Below, piece by piece: positions 44,864 to 54,684 of a stretch of DNA of 64,000 bases. The notes below the pieces were generated by a model. The model was not told where the DNA came from, did no database searches, and saw only the letters and a program-made list of their open reading frames with translations. A program made the translations under genes and the position numbers. The stretch is from Croceicoccus ponticola. GTDB taxonomy: Bacteria; Pseudomonadota; Alphaproteobacteria; Sphingomonadales; Sphingomonadaceae. The stretch is taken from the NCBI RefSeq assembly GCF_004004515.1, contig NZ_RXOL01000004.1, positions 124,001 through 188,000 on the forward strand. The letters are read 5' to 3'. Position 1 is the stretch's first letter, and each line of letters opens with the position of its first letter.

Positions 44864-45514
44864 CTAGGCGCTTTGATCGCCCATATCCAGTGACGGCGTG
44901 TCGCCATCCATCGCATCGTCTTCAACGGATTCCGCCGACTGCGAAGCCACTTCTGCATGCGCGTCCATTTCGCGCTCCATCGCTTCTGCCACCGGGTCCA
45001 GCAGGCCCGCAGCGCGCAATTCAGCCAATCCGGGAAGCTCGCGCCGAGTGGCGAGGCCGAAGTGGGTGAGGAATTCGGGCGTCGTGGCATAGATCACCGG
45101 ACGGCCCGGCACGTCCCGCCGCCCGGCGATGCGCACCCAGCCCGCCTCCATCAAGACGTCCAGTGTGCCTTTGGCCGTCTGCACCCCGCGAATCGATTCG
45201 ATTTCGGCGCGGCTGACGGGTTCGTGATATGCGACAATGGCAAGACATTCGGTCGCCGCGCGCGACAGGCGCCGAACCTCCTCCCGCTCACGCCGCAATA
45301 GGTGGGCAAGATCGGGCGCGGTCTGGAAATGCCAGAGCCTGCCCCGCTTCACGAGGGTGACGCCCCGGGTCCGGTAGGTTTCCTCCAGCTCCGCCAGCGC
45401 TTCGCGCACGTCCGCGCCGCCAAGATGTTCGCCGATTTCTTCGCGGCTTAACGGGCGTTCGGATGCGAACAGCACCGCTTCGACCGCGCGGACAAGGTCG
45501 TCGGGCTCGCTCAC
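44864..45514 (-). CDS. scpB: Segregation and condensation protein ScpB
   Basis: 216 residues; a winged-helix partner of SMC-ScpA condensin in chromosome segregation. Motifs: RAVEAVLFASERPLSREEI, FQTAPDLAHLLRRE, LSRAATECLAIVAYHEPVSRAEI, IRGVQTAKGTLDVLMEAGWV and PVIYATTPEFLTHFGLA. The start is GTG 45514 in a GTGA overlap with the scpA stop; the open frame upstream is over scpA. The final 60 residues are an acidic, variable tail. Confidence 0.95.
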   Translation of the reverse strand: MSEPDDLVRAVEAVLFASERPLSREEIGEHLGGADVREALAELEETYRTRGVTLVKRGRLWHFQTAPDLAHLLRREREEVRRLSRAATECLAIVAYHEPVSRAEIESIRGVQTAKGTLDVLMEAGWVRIAGRRDVPGRPVIYATTPEFLTHFGLATRRELPGLAELRAAGLLDPVAEAMEREMDAHAEVASQSAESVEDDAMDGDTPSLDMGDQSA

Positions 45515-46353
45515 TTGTCGCCCTTTTTCAGCACCCGGAGACGCAACGGCCCGAACGTTTCGTCCTGCGCCAATTCGGCCCGCCCCTGCTTGGCGAGTTC
45601 GAGTGCGGCGACGAAGCTGGAGGCGAGCGCCGATTTCTTCAGCTTCGGGTCGGCATGGGGCGGCAGGAACTGGCGCAGTTCCATCCAGTCGATCGCGACG
45701 CCCAACATGGCCGACACCCGGTTCAGCGCGCTTTCCAGCGTCATCACCATGCGTTCGCGCACCATGTGGACGACCGGCGCGGTGCGGGCCTTTACCTGTC
45801 CGTACGCCTGCACGAGATCGAACCATTCACACTGCCACGCCCGTTTCTTCAGCACGCGCAACCCTTCGGGCGCGTCGCGGCCAAACACGTCGCGACCCAG
45901 CCTGTCGCGCGCCATCAGCCGCGCCGCCGCCTCTCGCATCGCGGCCAGCCGCTGCAACCGCAGTTGCAGCCGCAGGGCGAGCTCCGCGGGGCTGGGGTCC
46001 TCCTGCTCCTCCTTGGGCAGCAGCAGCGCGGATTTCAGGTAGGCCAACCATGCCGCCATGACGAGATAGTCGGCGGCGAGTTCCAGCTTCATTTCGCCCG
46101 CCCGGTCGATGAATGCGAGGTACTGGTCGACCAGTTCGAGGATCGAGATCTTGCGCAGGTCGACCTTCTGCCGTCGAGCCAGATCGAGCAGGATGTCGAG
46201 CGGCCCTTCCCACCCGTCGATGTCGAGATAGAGCCGGGCGGGGTCGTCGCGGTCCGGTTCAGCCCGCTCGCCCGCAGCATCGTCGGGCCATGCAAAATCG
46301 GGCATGTCCGCCGTGGCGAGCGGCAATTGCTGCGGCTCGCCCGGATCGGTCAT
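45511..46353 (-). CDS. scpA: Segregation and condensation protein ScpA
   Basis: 280 residues; the kleisin that bridges SMC heads. Motifs: LYLDIDGWEGPLDILLDLAR, VDLRKISILELVDQYLAFI, ADYLVMAAWLAYLKSALLLP and a C-terminal winged helix with SSFVAALELAKQGRAELAQ. The start MTDPGEPQQLP overlaps the nagZ stop by 4 bases. The gene pair with scpB downstream of nagZ is a conserved alphaproteobacterial arrangement. Confidence 0.95.
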   Translation of the reverse strand: MTDPGEPQQLPLATADMPDFAWPDDAAGERAEPDRDDPARLYLDIDGWEGPLDILLDLARRQKVDLRKISILELVDQYLAFIDRAGEMKLELAADYLVMAAWLAYLKSALLLPKEEQEDPSPAELALRLQLRLQRLAAMREAAARLMARDRLGRDVFGRDAPEGLRVLKKRAWQCEWFDLVQAYGQVKARTAPVVHMVRERMVMTLESALNRVSAMLGVAIDWMELRQFLPPHADPKLKKSALASSFVAALELAKQGRAELAQDETFGPLRLRVLKKGDK

Positions 46354-47378
46354 GCCGACACGCCCGCAGCTTCCAGTAACGCGTCGCGTTTGGCGATCGC
46401 CTCTGCCCGCTCCTCCGCCCCATCGAAGGGACAAGCAACGTTCGCGCCCGCCATTGCGGTATCGAGCCGGGCGCGCGATTTGGCGCTCATTTCGGGGAGG
46501 GCGGCGCATATGCCCTCCATCTCGTCCATTCTTGCCCAGCAGTTCAGCACGACGTCGCAACCGGCGGCAATCGCGGCGGCGGACCGTTCGGGGATCGTGC
46601 CCGAGAGCGCCTGCATGTCGATGTCGTCGGTCATCAACAGGCCGCCGAAACCGATGCGCTTGCGGATGATGTTTTCTATCACCGTCGGCGATTGCGTCGC
46701 GGGGCGCAGCGGGTCCCACGCTTCGAACACGATATGCGCGCTCATCGCCATGGGCGCGTTCCGCAACACCTCGAACGGGGCAAGATCGACGGCCAGTTCT
46801 TCATCGCTGGCGGTGACGGTGGGCAGGTTCTTGTGACTGTCGCACAGCGCTCGGCCATGGCCCGGCATATGCTTGACGATCCCGACCACGCCCGCGTCCG
46901 CCAATCCGTCCAGCACCGCCCGGCCCAGCGCGGCGACGCGCATCGGATCAGACCCCAACGCCCGGTCGCCGATCACGTCGTGCGCGCCTTCGTGCCGGAC
47001 GTCCAACAAGGGGAGCGCATCGCTGCTGACGCCCGCTTCGGCAAGGTCGAGCCCGATGGCGCGGGCGTTGCAACGCGCCGCCTCCATCGCGCTGATCGGC
47101 GCGACATCATACAACCGGTCGAACACGCCCTGCGGTGGATAGGCGGGCCATGCCGGCGGTTTCATCCGCGAAACCCGGCCGCCTTCCTGATCGATCAGGA
47201 TTAGCAGCTCGTCGCGTCCGTGCAGGCCGCGCAAATCGTCGGTCAGCGCGCGCATCTGATCGGGCGTGTCGCAGTTGCGTCCGAACAGGATGTACCCCGC
47301 CGGATTGCACGAGGCGAAAAAGGCCCGTTCCGCGTCCGTGAGCATAAGGCCGGACATGCCGAAGATCGCTGGCGTCAT
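46350..47378 (-). CDS. nagZ: Beta-N-acetylhexosaminidase NagZ
   Basis: 342 residues of glycoside hydrolase family 3; removes GlcNAc from anhydro-muropeptides during cell-wall recycling in the cytoplasm. Motifs: MTPAIFGMSGLMLT at the start, NPAGYILFGRNC, LLILIDQEGGRVSRMKPPAWP, the active-site loop VKHMPGHGRALCDSHKNLPTV and the nucleophile in LLMTDDIDMQAL. I use ATG 47378, the family's usual N-terminus; ATG 47399 would add 7 residues. Confidence 0.95.
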   Translation of the reverse strand: MTPAIFGMSGLMLTDAERAFFASCNPAGYILFGRNCDTPDQMRALTDDLRGLHGRDELLILIDQEGGRVSRMKPPAWPAYPPQGVFDRLYDVAPISAMEAARCNARAIGLDLAEAGVSSDALPLLDVRHEGAHDVIGDRALGSDPMRVAALGRAVLDGLADAGVVGIVKHMPGHGRALCDSHKNLPTVTASDEELAVDLAPFEVLRNAPMAMSAHIVFEAWDPLRPATQSPTVIENIIRKRIGFGGLLMTDDIDMQALSGTIPERSAAAIAAGCDVVLNCWARMDEMEGICAALPEMSAKSRARLDTAMAGANVACPFDGAEERAEAIAKRDALLEAAGVSA

Positions 47379-47474
47379 AATCCCGCAAGGTTCCCGCATG
47401 GATGGCCGCGAAGCAAGGGGTGCGATGCCGCCATGCCCATAATTCGCGCGCCGTTTCTTCGTGGCTTTGCGCCC

Positions 47475-48137
47475 TTAGCGCTTCACCTGGCACTCGATCC
47501 CGTTGCGGCGCATGTCGTCGCACAGGGCAAAGGCCGATGCAGTTGATCCGGCGATGGCCTGCAGGCGATAGACGACGCCGATGTCGGCCCGGCCCTGCAC
47601 GATGCGCCGGTCATATCCGCCCAAGGGTTCGTACCGCGTGCGCAGGAAATCCCAGCCCGTTTGCGCGTCGGCTTCGGTCGAATAGGCGCCGATCTGCACT
47701 GCTACGCCCGATAGCGGCGGCGCGGGCGTTGCGGTCGGTGTCGCGCTCGACGATGGCGTCGCCACGGGCACGGCGTCGGCTTCGCGTTCGGCCAGCGTCG
47801 CTTCGTTATCGACGCCCTGCCCCACTTCGTACGAACTGTCGCCCGTTCCCGCGACGGTCATGCCGCCCTTGTCCCTCGGCCGGACCTTATAAGGCGCGTC
47901 GGGCGCCTCGATCAGCGATCCGTCGCCTTCGGGCGGGGCGCTGGCCCATTCGCTTGTCGCAACGGCAATGGCGGCCAGCGCCAACAGGATGATCGCGACG
48001 ATGCCGACGAACTTGCCGATGCGGCCCCAGTCGAGCCCTTCGTCGATGTCTTCGTCAGCCGATTCGAGCCACGGCAGGCGCAGTTCCGGCTCTCCCAGCG
48101 CGAGCCGACCTTCGGTGTCACCTGCCTCAGTATTCAC
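47475..48137 (-). CDS. SPOR-domain membrane protein
   Basis: 220 residues. A cytoplasmic acidic N-terminus is followed by one membrane helix at about 41-60 ([20 protein letters not shown]), a Pro/Ser/Thr/Ala-rich linker and a C-terminal SPOR domain (VAVQIGAYSTEADAQTGWDFL through RRNGIECQVKR). SPOR domains bind denuded glycan strands at the septum. The start is GTG 48137, 12 bases after argS. Position between argS and nagZ is conserved in alphaproteobacteria. Confidence 0.9.
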   Translation of the reverse strand: MNTEAGDTEGRLALGEPELRLPWLESADEDIDEGLDWGRIGKFVGIVAIILLALAAIAVATSEWASAPPEGDGSLIEAPDAPYKVRPRDKGGMTVAGTGDSSYEVGQGVDNEATLAEREADAVPVATPSSSATPTATPAPPLSGVAVQIGAYSTEADAQTGWDFLRTRYEPLGGYDRRIVQGRADIGVVYRLQAIAGSTASAFALCDDMRRNGIECQVKR

Positions 48138-48149
48138 GCGCGACCTCGC

Positions 48150-49895
48150 TCAAAGCTGCTCCGCCGCTTCGACCCCGAGAATGGCAAGGCCGTTGCGAAT
48201 CACCTGTCCGACTTGCGACGCGAGATAAAGCCGCGCGCCCGACAATTCGGCATTGTCGGCGACCACGAAACGCTTGTCGACCCGGTCATTACCGATGTTC
48301 CAGTATGCGTGGAACGCGGCGGCCAAATCGCCGAGGAAAAAGGCGATCCGGTGCGGTTCGCGCGCCCTTGCGGCGGCTTCGACCATGCGCGGGAACTGCG
48401 CGGCGACCTTGACCAGTTCCATTTCTTCTTCGCCCAGCAGGTCGAGATGCGCGGGCGACGGTCCGAAACCGGCCTCCGCGCCCTTGTGCAGGGTCGAACA
48501 GATGCGCGCGTGGGCATACTGGACGTAGAAGACGGGGTTGTCTTTCGACGCCTCGACCACCTTGGCGAAATCGAAATCCATCTGCGCTTCGGGCTTGCGT
48601 GTCAGCATCGTGAAACGCACGACGTCCTTGCCCACTTCCTCCACCACGTCGGCCAGCGTGACGAAGCTGCCCGAACGCTTGGACATCTTCACCGGCTGGC
48701 CGTCGCGCAGCAGCTGCACCATCTGCACCAGCTTGACATCGAAGGGCAGGTCGCGGCCTTCGGCGCCTGTCAACGCGGCGACGGCGGCCTTGATCCGCTT
48801 GACCGTGCCGGCATGATCCGCGCCCCAAATGTCGATCAGCGCGTCGGCGCCCTGCGATTTCTGGAAGTGATAGGCGAGATCGGCGCCAAAATAGGTCCAG
48901 TTGCCGTCCGATTTGCGGATCGGGCGATCCTGGTCGTCGCCAAACTGGGTCGAGCGGAACAGCGGCAGTTCCACCGGCTCCCAATCGTCGAGCGTCTTGC
49001 CCTTGGGCGCTTCGAGCACGCCGTCATAGACAAGGCCCTTTTCGCGCAGGAACGCCTCGGCAGCCTCGGGCTTGCCGGCGGCCTGCAATTCGGCTTCGGA
49101 GGAAAACAGGTCGTGATGAATGCCCAGCAGCGCAAGGTCGCTGCGGATCATGTCCATCATCGCGGCGACGGCGCGGGTGCGGAACAGGTCGAGCCATTCG
49201 CTTTCGGGCGCGCCGATGTACTTGTCGCCGAATTCCTCGGCCAGCGCCTTGCCAATGGGGATCAGGTAGTCGCCGGGATAGAACCCTTCGGGGATTTCCC
49301 CGATGTCCTCGCCCAGCGCCTCGCGATAGCGCAGGTGCGCCGACCGGCCCAGCGTCTGGACCTGCGCGCCGGCATCGTTGACGTAGTATTCCTTGATGAC
49401 CGCGAACCCTGCGAATTCCAGCAGGCCCGCCAGCGCATCGCCGACGACCGCGCCGCGGCAATGGCCCATGTGCATCGGGCCAGTGGGGTTGGCCGAGACG
49501 TATTCGATGTTCACGGTGCGCCCCGCTCCCATCGCCGACCGGCCATAGGCATCGCCCAGCTCCGCGATGGCGGCCACTTCGTCCAGCCACGCTGTCTGCG
49601 CCAGCCGCAGGTTGATGAACCCCGGCCCCGCGATCGTAGCCTCTGTCACGTTGGGCAGCGCCGACAGTTCGGCGACCAGTGCTTCGGCCAGCGCGCGGGG
49701 ATTGGTCTTGGCCGGTTTAGCCAGCACCATCGCCGCATTGGTGGCAAGATCGCCATGGGCGGGATCGCGCGGCGGTTCGACCGCGACGTTTTCGCGGCTG
49801 ACATCGGCGGGCAGCGCGCCCTTGGCGACAAGAGCGTCGAGCGCGGTATCGACGGCGCGGGACATGATGCCGTGAATGGTCGTTGTGTGGGTCAT
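48150..49895 (-). CDS. argS: Arginyl-tRNA synthetase
   Basis: 581 residues, class I aminoacyl-tRNA synthetase. N-terminal additional domain (ADVSRENVAVEPPRDPAHGDLATN), catalytic Rossmann domain with the HIGH-like motif SANPTGPMHMGHCRG, the KMSKS-like KMSKRSGSFVTLAD, and the anticodon-binding domain at the C-terminus ending with RNGLAILGVEAAEQL. The start MTHTTTIHGIMSRAV at 49895 is favoured over a non-homologous upstream extension. First gene of the argS to tatC block. Confidence 0.96.
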   Translation of the reverse strand: MTHTTTIHGIMSRAVDTALDALVAKGALPADVSRENVAVEPPRDPAHGDLATNAAMVLAKPAKTNPRALAEALVAELSALPNVTEATIAGPGFINLRLAQTAWLDEVAAIAELGDAYGRSAMGAGRTVNIEYVSANPTGPMHMGHCRGAVVGDALAGLLEFAGFAVIKEYYVNDAGAQVQTLGRSAHLRYREALGEDIGEIPEGFYPGDYLIPIGKALAEEFGDKYIGAPESEWLDLFRTRAVAAMMDMIRSDLALLGIHHDLFSSEAELQAAGKPEAAEAFLREKGLVYDGVLEAPKGKTLDDWEPVELPLFRSTQFGDDQDRPIRKSDGNWTYFGADLAYHFQKSQGADALIDIWGADHAGTVKRIKAAVAALTGAEGRDLPFDVKLVQMVQLLRDGQPVKMSKRSGSFVTLADVVEEVGKDVVRFTMLTRKPEAQMDFDFAKVVEASKDNPVFYVQYAHARICSTLHKGAEAGFGPSPAHLDLLGEEEMELVKVAAQFPRMVEAAARAREPHRIAFFLGDLAAAFHAYWNIGNDRVDKRFVVADNAELSGARLYLASQVGQVIRNGLAILGVEAAEQL

Positions 49896-49982
49896 GCCGG
49901 CGCGCCTAGCCGACATTGCCACCAAGGAAAAGCGCACAAGAGCAAAAGCGCCGCCCCGGCAAAACCGCCTTTGGGCCGTCGC

Positions 49983-50639
49983 TTAACGCGTGGCGTTATA
50001 AGCGAGCTGTTCCTGAGTCAGTTGGAATCCGATCAGAACCTCGAACGTGGCGCGGGCGATCGCCGCCTTCACCTCGGGATCGGCCAGCGGATCAAGCGCG
50101 GCGTCGGTGTCGCCCGCCTTGCGCCGCTTGGTGATGCGGTCGCGGATTTCGGCCGGAAGCGTCGCGGCGGCGGCATCGACATAGGCCCCAGCCCGCGCCG
50201 TGGCTGTCGCGCGATCCTGTCCGGCGGCGAAATTCACGCGGGCAGTGCCGACCTGTTTCGATACGACGGCGGAACCGCCCTGCATCACGGTGACGAAATA
50301 GGGCAGATCGACGCTGCGCGCGACAGAAGCATCGCGGCGCGTGGCGATGACGTCGAACGTCGCTTCGGAATAGACCTGCGCGCCGGTTTCGTTGCACGTC
50401 GGACGGACATTGGTGATGACCCCCGTAACGTCGAGTGCGGACGCGGTCTGTGCGCCGGGCTGGCTGAACAAGGTCACGTTCCCGGTGTAATCGGGCACGC
50501 CCACGGCAGGACACAGCGTACGCACCGCGGTGATGCCCACGCCTTGATCGACCACGAGATCGCCTTCGGACTTGCAACCGGTAAGGGCAAGGGCGGCAAC
50601 CAGCGCCATCGCGGCGGCGGGACGGAAACGGAAAGTCAT
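49983..50639 (-). CDS. Lipoprotein of unknown function
   Basis: 218 residues that I do not assign to a named family. The N-terminus MTFRFRPAAAMALVAALALTGC is a lipoprotein signal. Mature features: ITAVRTLCPAVGVPDYTGNVTLF, ITNVRPTCNETGAQVYSEATFDVIATR and a run of beta-type sequence, then a helical C-terminus (from AGAYVDAAAATLPAEI). Similar predicted lipoproteins occur widely in sphingomonads. It is a lone gene 87 bases upstream of argS on the same strand and divergent from ispH. Confidence 0.7.
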   Translation of the reverse strand: MTFRFRPAAAMALVAALALTGCKSEGDLVVDQGVGITAVRTLCPAVGVPDYTGNVTLFSQPGAQTASALDVTGVITNVRPTCNETGAQVYSEATFDVIATRRDASVARSVDLPYFVTVMQGGSAVVSKQVGTARVNFAAGQDRATATARAGAYVDAAAATLPAEIRDRITKRRKAGDTDAALDPLADPEVKAAIARATFEVLIGFQLTQEQLAYNATR

Positions 50640-50873
50640 CGGTGGCGTAACCCCTGCCAAGGATAAAGATGAGAAGGTCTTCTTGCGCGCATGCCCTAGC
50701 CGCCAAGCGCCGCAACGGCAATGCGCGGATGGCATCTTGCCCCCTGTTGGCCCGATAAACCTGTCTCCAGCGTTTACGAGCGCACCTTTGCCTTGCAAAT
50801 TCGTCGCGCCAGATCGGTCCTTGCCAGACCGGCGCTTTACCTTGGCACCCCCACGCGCTTAAAGGGCGGCACG

Positions 50874-51863
50874 ATGGAAACCACCCCACTTGCCCGAACC
50901 GACGCACATCCCGCCGCTGGCGACAGCGACAAGCCGCTGCGCCTGCTTATCGCCGCCCCCCGCGGGTTCTGCGCCGGCGTCGACCGCGCGATAGAGATCG
51001 TGGACCGCGCGCTCGCCCGTTATGGCGCGCCGGTCTATGTTCGGCACGAAATCGTGCACAACCGCTTTGTCGTCGATTCGCTGAAAGCCAAGGGCGCGAT
51101 CTTCGTCGAGGAACTGGACGAAGTGCCCGACGGCGTGCCGGTCGTCTTTTCCGCTCATGGCGTGCCCAAATCGGTGCCCGCGGATGCGGAAAGTCGCGGG
51201 CTCGACTATCTCGACGCGACTTGCCCGCTGGTCAGCAAGGTGCATCGCCAGGCCGAACGGCAGCTGGAGGCTGGACGCCACATCCTGTTCATCGGGCACA
51301 AGGGCCATCCCGAAGTCGTCGGCACTTTCGGACAGGTGCCCGAAGGCGCGATGACCTTGGTCGAAACCGAAGCCGACGTGGCGAAGCTCACCTTCGGGCC
51401 AGATCAGGAACTCGCCTATCTGTCGCAAACGACCCTGTCGGTGGACGACACCGCGCAGATCATCGCCGCGCTGGTCGCGCGCTATCCGCAGATCGTCGCG
51501 CCCAAGGCCGACGACATCTGTTATGCGACGTCAAACCGTCAGGCCGCGGTCAAGGCGATCGCGGGCGAATGCGAGCTGTTGCTGGTTATCGGCGCGCCCA
51601 ATTCGTCCAATTCGCTGCGCCTTGTCGAAGTGGCCGAACGCATGGGCACCCCCGCCAGGCTGGTTCAGCGCGGTAGCGAAATCGATCCCGCATGGCTTGA
51701 CGGGATCGAAACCCTGGGGCTTACCGCCGGGGCTTCGGCACCCGAAGTGCTGGTGCGCGAAGTGGTCGATGCCCTAGCCGCGATCCGGCCGTTGACCGAG
51801 GAGGTCGTGCGCACCGCGCAGGAACGGATCACCTTCAAGCTGCCCCGCCAGCTGCAGGACTGA
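50874..51863 (+). CDS. ispH: 4-hydroxy-3-methylbut-2-enyl diphosphate reductase IspH
   Basis: 329 residues, the last enzyme of the MEP isoprenoid pathway, giving IPP and DMAPP. The three cluster cysteines are in [19 protein letters not shown] and [31 protein letters not shown] and [12 protein letters not shown] complete the active site. An N-terminal extension of about 20 residues precedes the core. AAAGGGCGG lies before ATG 50874. It begins an operon with thrB and rnhA, a grouping common in alphaproteobacteria. Confidence 0.96.
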   Translation: METTPLARTDAHPAAGDSDKPLRLLIAAPRGFCAGVDRAIEIVDRALARYGAPVYVRHEIVHNRFVVDSLKAKGAIFVEELDEVPDGVPVVFSAHGVPKSVPADAESRGLDYLDATCPLVSKVHRQAERQLEAGRHILFIGHKGHPEVVGTFGQVPEGAMTLVETEADVAKLTFGPDQELAYLSQTTLSVDDTAQIIAALVARYPQIVAPKADDICYATSNRQAAVKAIAGECELLLVIGAPNSSNSLRLVEVAERMGTPARLVQRGSEIDPAWLDGIETLGLTAGASAPEVLVREVVDALAAIRPLTEEVVRTAQERITFKLPRQLQD

Positions 51864-51875
51864 GGCGAGAAGCGC

Positions 51876-52877
51876 ATGGCCGTCTATACGCGCATCGGGG
51901 CCGAGGCGATGGCCGAGCTTATCGCCGCATTCGACGTCGGCGAACTGACCAGCGCGAAGGGCATTGCCGAGGGCGTGTCCAACAGCAACTGGCTGATCGA
52001 GACGACAGGCGGGGCCAAGGGCACCGGTTCGAAAGGCAGTCGGCGCTTTATCCTCACCGTTTACGAGGAACGGACCGAGGTGGAGGAACTGCCCTTCTTC
52101 CTCGGACTGCTCGATCACCTCGCGGCGGCGGGCTGCCCGGTGCCGCGCACGATGCACGATCGGTCGGGCGCGGCTTTCCGCGAATTTGCGACCGATACGG
52201 GTGAGATGAAATCGCTTGCCCTGATTGAATTCCTGCCCGGTATTTCGGCCGACAAACCCACACCCGCGCAGGCAGAGGCGGTCGGGCACGCGCTGGCGCA
52301 GGTCCACCTTGCCGCCCTCGACTATCCGCGCAAACGCGCCAATTCGATGGGGCATGCAGCATGGCGCCGCTTTGCCGGGGCATGCGACGGACGCTGGGGC
52401 GAAATCGATGCGCGGCTCGCCGTCGTGCCTACCGCGGTGGAGGAAGTGATCGCCGCATGGCCGCAGGGCCTGCCGCAATCGGTCATCCATGCCGACCTGT
52501 TTCCCGACAACGTCCTGTTGGTCGGCGACGCGGTGTCGGGCCTTATCGACTTCTACTTCGCATGCACCGGGCCGATGGCTTACGATCTCGCGGTGACCCA
52601 CGCGGCGTGGAGCTTTTCGCCCGACGGCAAACGCCACGACGCCGCCATCGGCCGGGCGATCCTGACAGGTTACGAATCGGTCCGCCCGCTCAGCCCCGAA
52701 GAACGCGCGGCGCTGCCGATCTTGGCCGAAGGGGCGGCGCTCAGGTTCGTTCTGACCCGCGCCTACGACTGGTTGAACACGCCCGCCGACGCGCTGGTGA
52801 CGCGCAAGGATCCGTGCGCCTTTTTCGAACGGTACGAATTCTATCGCACCCATGGCGCGCAGGCGTTCGCGGCATGA
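51876..52877 (+). CDS. thrB: Homoserine kinase type II (ThrB, aminoglycoside phosphotransferase fold)
   Basis: 333 residues; phosphorylates homoserine in threonine synthesis. The fold is the APH type rather than the GHMP type of E. coli: [40 protein letters not shown], the catalytic loop [13 protein letters not shown] and the metal-binding [18 protein letters not shown]. It starts 12 bases after ispH and overlaps rnhA by 4 bases. Confidence 0.94.
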   Translation: MAVYTRIGAEAMAELIAAFDVGELTSAKGIAEGVSNSNWLIETTGGAKGTGSKGSRRFILTVYEERTEVEELPFFLGLLDHLAAAGCPVPRTMHDRSGAAFREFATDTGEMKSLALIEFLPGISADKPTPAQAEAVGHALAQVHLAALDYPRKRANSMGHAAWRRFAGACDGRWGEIDARLAVVPTAVEEVIAAWPQGLPQSVIHADLFPDNVLLVGDAVSGLIDFYFACTGPMAYDLAVTHAAWSFSPDGKRHDAAIGRAILTGYESVRPLSPEERAALPILAEGAALRFVLTRAYDWLNTPADALVTRKDPCAFFERYEFYRTHGAQAFAA

Positions 52878-53314
52878 GCCGTATCGAAATTTACACCGAC
52901 GGCGCGTGCAAGGGCAATCCCGGACCAGGCGGCTGGGGGGCGTTGCTGCGCAAGGGCGAGACGGAACGCGAGCTTTCGGGGCGCGAGCGCGACACGACCA
53001 ACAACCGCATGGAAATGACCGCGGTGATCGAAGCGCTGAACGCACTGACCCGCCCGTGTGAAGTCGACCTGTTCACCGACAGCAAGTACGTGATCGACGG
53101 CATCACCAGCTGGGTGCACAACTGGCAGAAGCGCGGCTGGAAGACGGCGGCGAAAAAACCCGTTCTGAACGAAGACCTGTGGCGCGCCATGCTGGACGCC
53201 ACGGCCCCGCACACGATTCGCTGGCACTGGGTAAAGGGGCACGCCGGCCATCCCGAAAACGAACGCGTGGATGCGCTCGCCAGCGATCAGGCGCTGATCG
53301 CGGCGGCGTCGTAG
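52874..53314 (+). CDS. rnhA: Ribonuclease HI
   Basis: 146 residues; cleaves RNA in RNA-DNA hybrids. The catalytic carboxylates are present: Asp9 in [18 protein letters not shown], Glu47 in [13 protein letters not shown], Asp69 in [12 protein letters not shown] and the last Asp in NERVDALA. The basic handle region [18 protein letters not shown] is typical of the E. coli type. ATG 52874 overlaps the thrB stop in an ATGA. Confidence 0.97.
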   Translation: MSRIEIYTDGACKGNPGPGGWGALLRKGETERELSGRERDTTNNRMEMTAVIEALNALTRPCEVDLFTDSKYVIDGITSWVHNWQKRGWKTAAKKPVLNEDLWRAMLDATAPHTIRWHWVKGHAGHPENERVDALASDQALIAAAS

Positions 53315-53335
53315 CAACGGTCGGTCGTTAGCCGG

Positions 53336-53518
53336 TCAGTCGGTCGTGGTATCGACCACTTCGGCGGTCGGCCCGTTCTTCAGAATCGAATCGATCGCAT
53401 TCTTCGCGCTCGATTTCGATGAATAACCTTCGGTCCAGAACATGGTTTCGCTGTTGTAGCAGAAATAGGCGACGAACTCGCCTTTCTTGTTTTTACGGAT
53501 TTCGAAACGATGGGCCAT
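53336..53518 (-). CDS. YegP/DUF1508 family small protein
   Basis: 60 residues, a single DUF1508 domain: FEIRKNKKGEFVAYFCYNSE, then MFWTEGYSSKSSAKNAIDSI and a short acidic end. Family members are small proteins with one or two such repeats; their role is unknown. A GGGAG motif lies before ATG 53518. It converges on rnhA, 21 bases away, with no obvious terminator between. The base composition is less GC-rich than its neighbours, mainly because of Lys, Asn and Phe codons. Confidence 0.85.
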   Translation of the reverse strand: MAHRFEIRKNKKGEFVAYFCYNSETMFWTEGYSSKSSAKNAIDSILKNGPTAEVVDTTTD

Positions 53519-53586
53519 CCATTGTCACTCCCGGTTGCAGTCAGGACCCCGATTTTAAGCCGCGTGTGCCGCTTCGCAACCCCGCA

Positions 53587-54684
53587 TCAGCCAAATCGCG
53601 CAGGCGCATAGGCGGCAGGGTCGATCCCATCGGCGATCGCAAAATTGCGGTTCAGCAACAGCCCCGCTGCCAGCGCCGATGCGGCGGGCGCGGTCTGAAT
53701 GCCGAAACCGCCCTGCCCCGCGCACCAGAAAAAGCCCGGCACGCGTGCGTCGAAACCGTAAACCGGCAGCCTATCGGGGGCGAAACTGCGCAGGCCAGCC
53801 CACTTGCGCTCCACCGCCTCGATTCGCCAGTCGACGACGCCCTGCAAGCGTTCGACGGCCACCGCCACGTCAAGTTCTTCGGGCGCGGCATCGCACGGTG
53901 CGGATGGCGTTTCGTCGTGCGGGCTCAGCCAGACGCGCCCGCTCTCGGGCTTGAAATAGAACCCGCCGTTGATGTCAAGCGTCAGCGGCAGCGTGTCCGT
54001 CGCGGCGGGCTCGGTGCGCAATTGCACCACCGTGCGGCGCAGCGGCACAATGCCCAGCGGCGCGGCACCCGCGATGCGCGCGATATCGTCTGCCCATGCC
54101 CCCGCCGCATCGACCAGCACGTCGCAGCCCAGCCGCGCTCCGTCCGCGAGCGTCAGGGTCCAGCCGCCTGCACCTCGTTCCGCCGCTACCAGCCGCGACC
54201 GCACGCGAATTCCTGCCCCCTGCCCCTTTGCCTCGGCCAGAAAATGGGCGTGAAGCGCGCCAACGTCGATGTCGGAGCATGATGGCTCCCACGATGCGCA
54301 AGTCCAGTCTTCGCGCAGCCACGGCACGTGCCGTTCCATGGCTGCGCGGTCCAGTAATTCGATCTCGGCGCCAAGCCTCGCGAATCGGGCGACGAACGCC
54401 TCCACTTTCGCGCGGTCGGCTTCGCGCCCGATATTCATCGCGCCGCGAAAGGACAGGAACCCGCCATCGCGCAAGTATGGCCCCGACGCGGCGGTCAGCG
54501 GAAAGACGCCCGGTCCGCCATAGGTTTCTTCCCAGAACGCCGCCGAACGCCCGGTCGCGTGGTATCCGGGCTGATCTTCCCCCTCGATGACCAGCACCGA
54601 TGCGTGGGGCGCGACCATGGCGGCAAGGCTGGCCCCCGCCATGCCTGCGCCGACGATGACGATATCGACCTTGTCCGGAATCAT
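53587..54684 (-). CDS. FAD-dependent oxidoreductase of the D-amino-acid oxidase family
   Basis: 365 residues. N-terminal FAD motif VDIVIVGAGMAGASLAAMVAP with the following Glu (VLVIEGEDQPG), then GRSAAFWEETYGGP, and the C-terminal FAD-closing segment FFWCAGQGGFGIQTAPAASA. Overall resemblance is to D-arginine/glycine-oxidase type dehydrogenases (DauA-like). The electron acceptor and substrate cannot be read from sequence. Its ATG overlaps the stop of the preceding hydrolase by 4 bases, so the two genes form an operon. Confidence 0.88.
   Translation of the reverse strand: MIPDKVDIVIVGAGMAGASLAAMVAPHASVLVIEGEDQPGYHATGRSAAFWEETYGGPGVFPLTAASGPYLRDGGFLSFRGAMNIGREADRAKVEAFVARFARLGAEIELLDRAAMERHVPWLREDWTCASWEPSCSDIDVGALHAHFLAEAKGQGAGIRVRSRLVAAERGAGGWTLTLADGARLGCDVLVDAAGAWADDIARIAGAAPLGIVPLRRTVVQLRTEPAATDTLPLTLDINGGFYFKPESGRVWLSPHDETPSAPCDAAPEELDVAVAVERLQGVVDWRIEAVERKWAGLRSFAPDRLPVYGFDARVPGFFWCAGQGGFGIQTAPAASALAAGLLLNRNFAIADGIDPAAYAPARFG

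Noticed and set aside
48213-50666. 817-codon frame opposite argS and a lipoprotein gene
   Set aside because: Crosses two well-supported genes and an intergenic gap; composition is typical of an antisense shadow.
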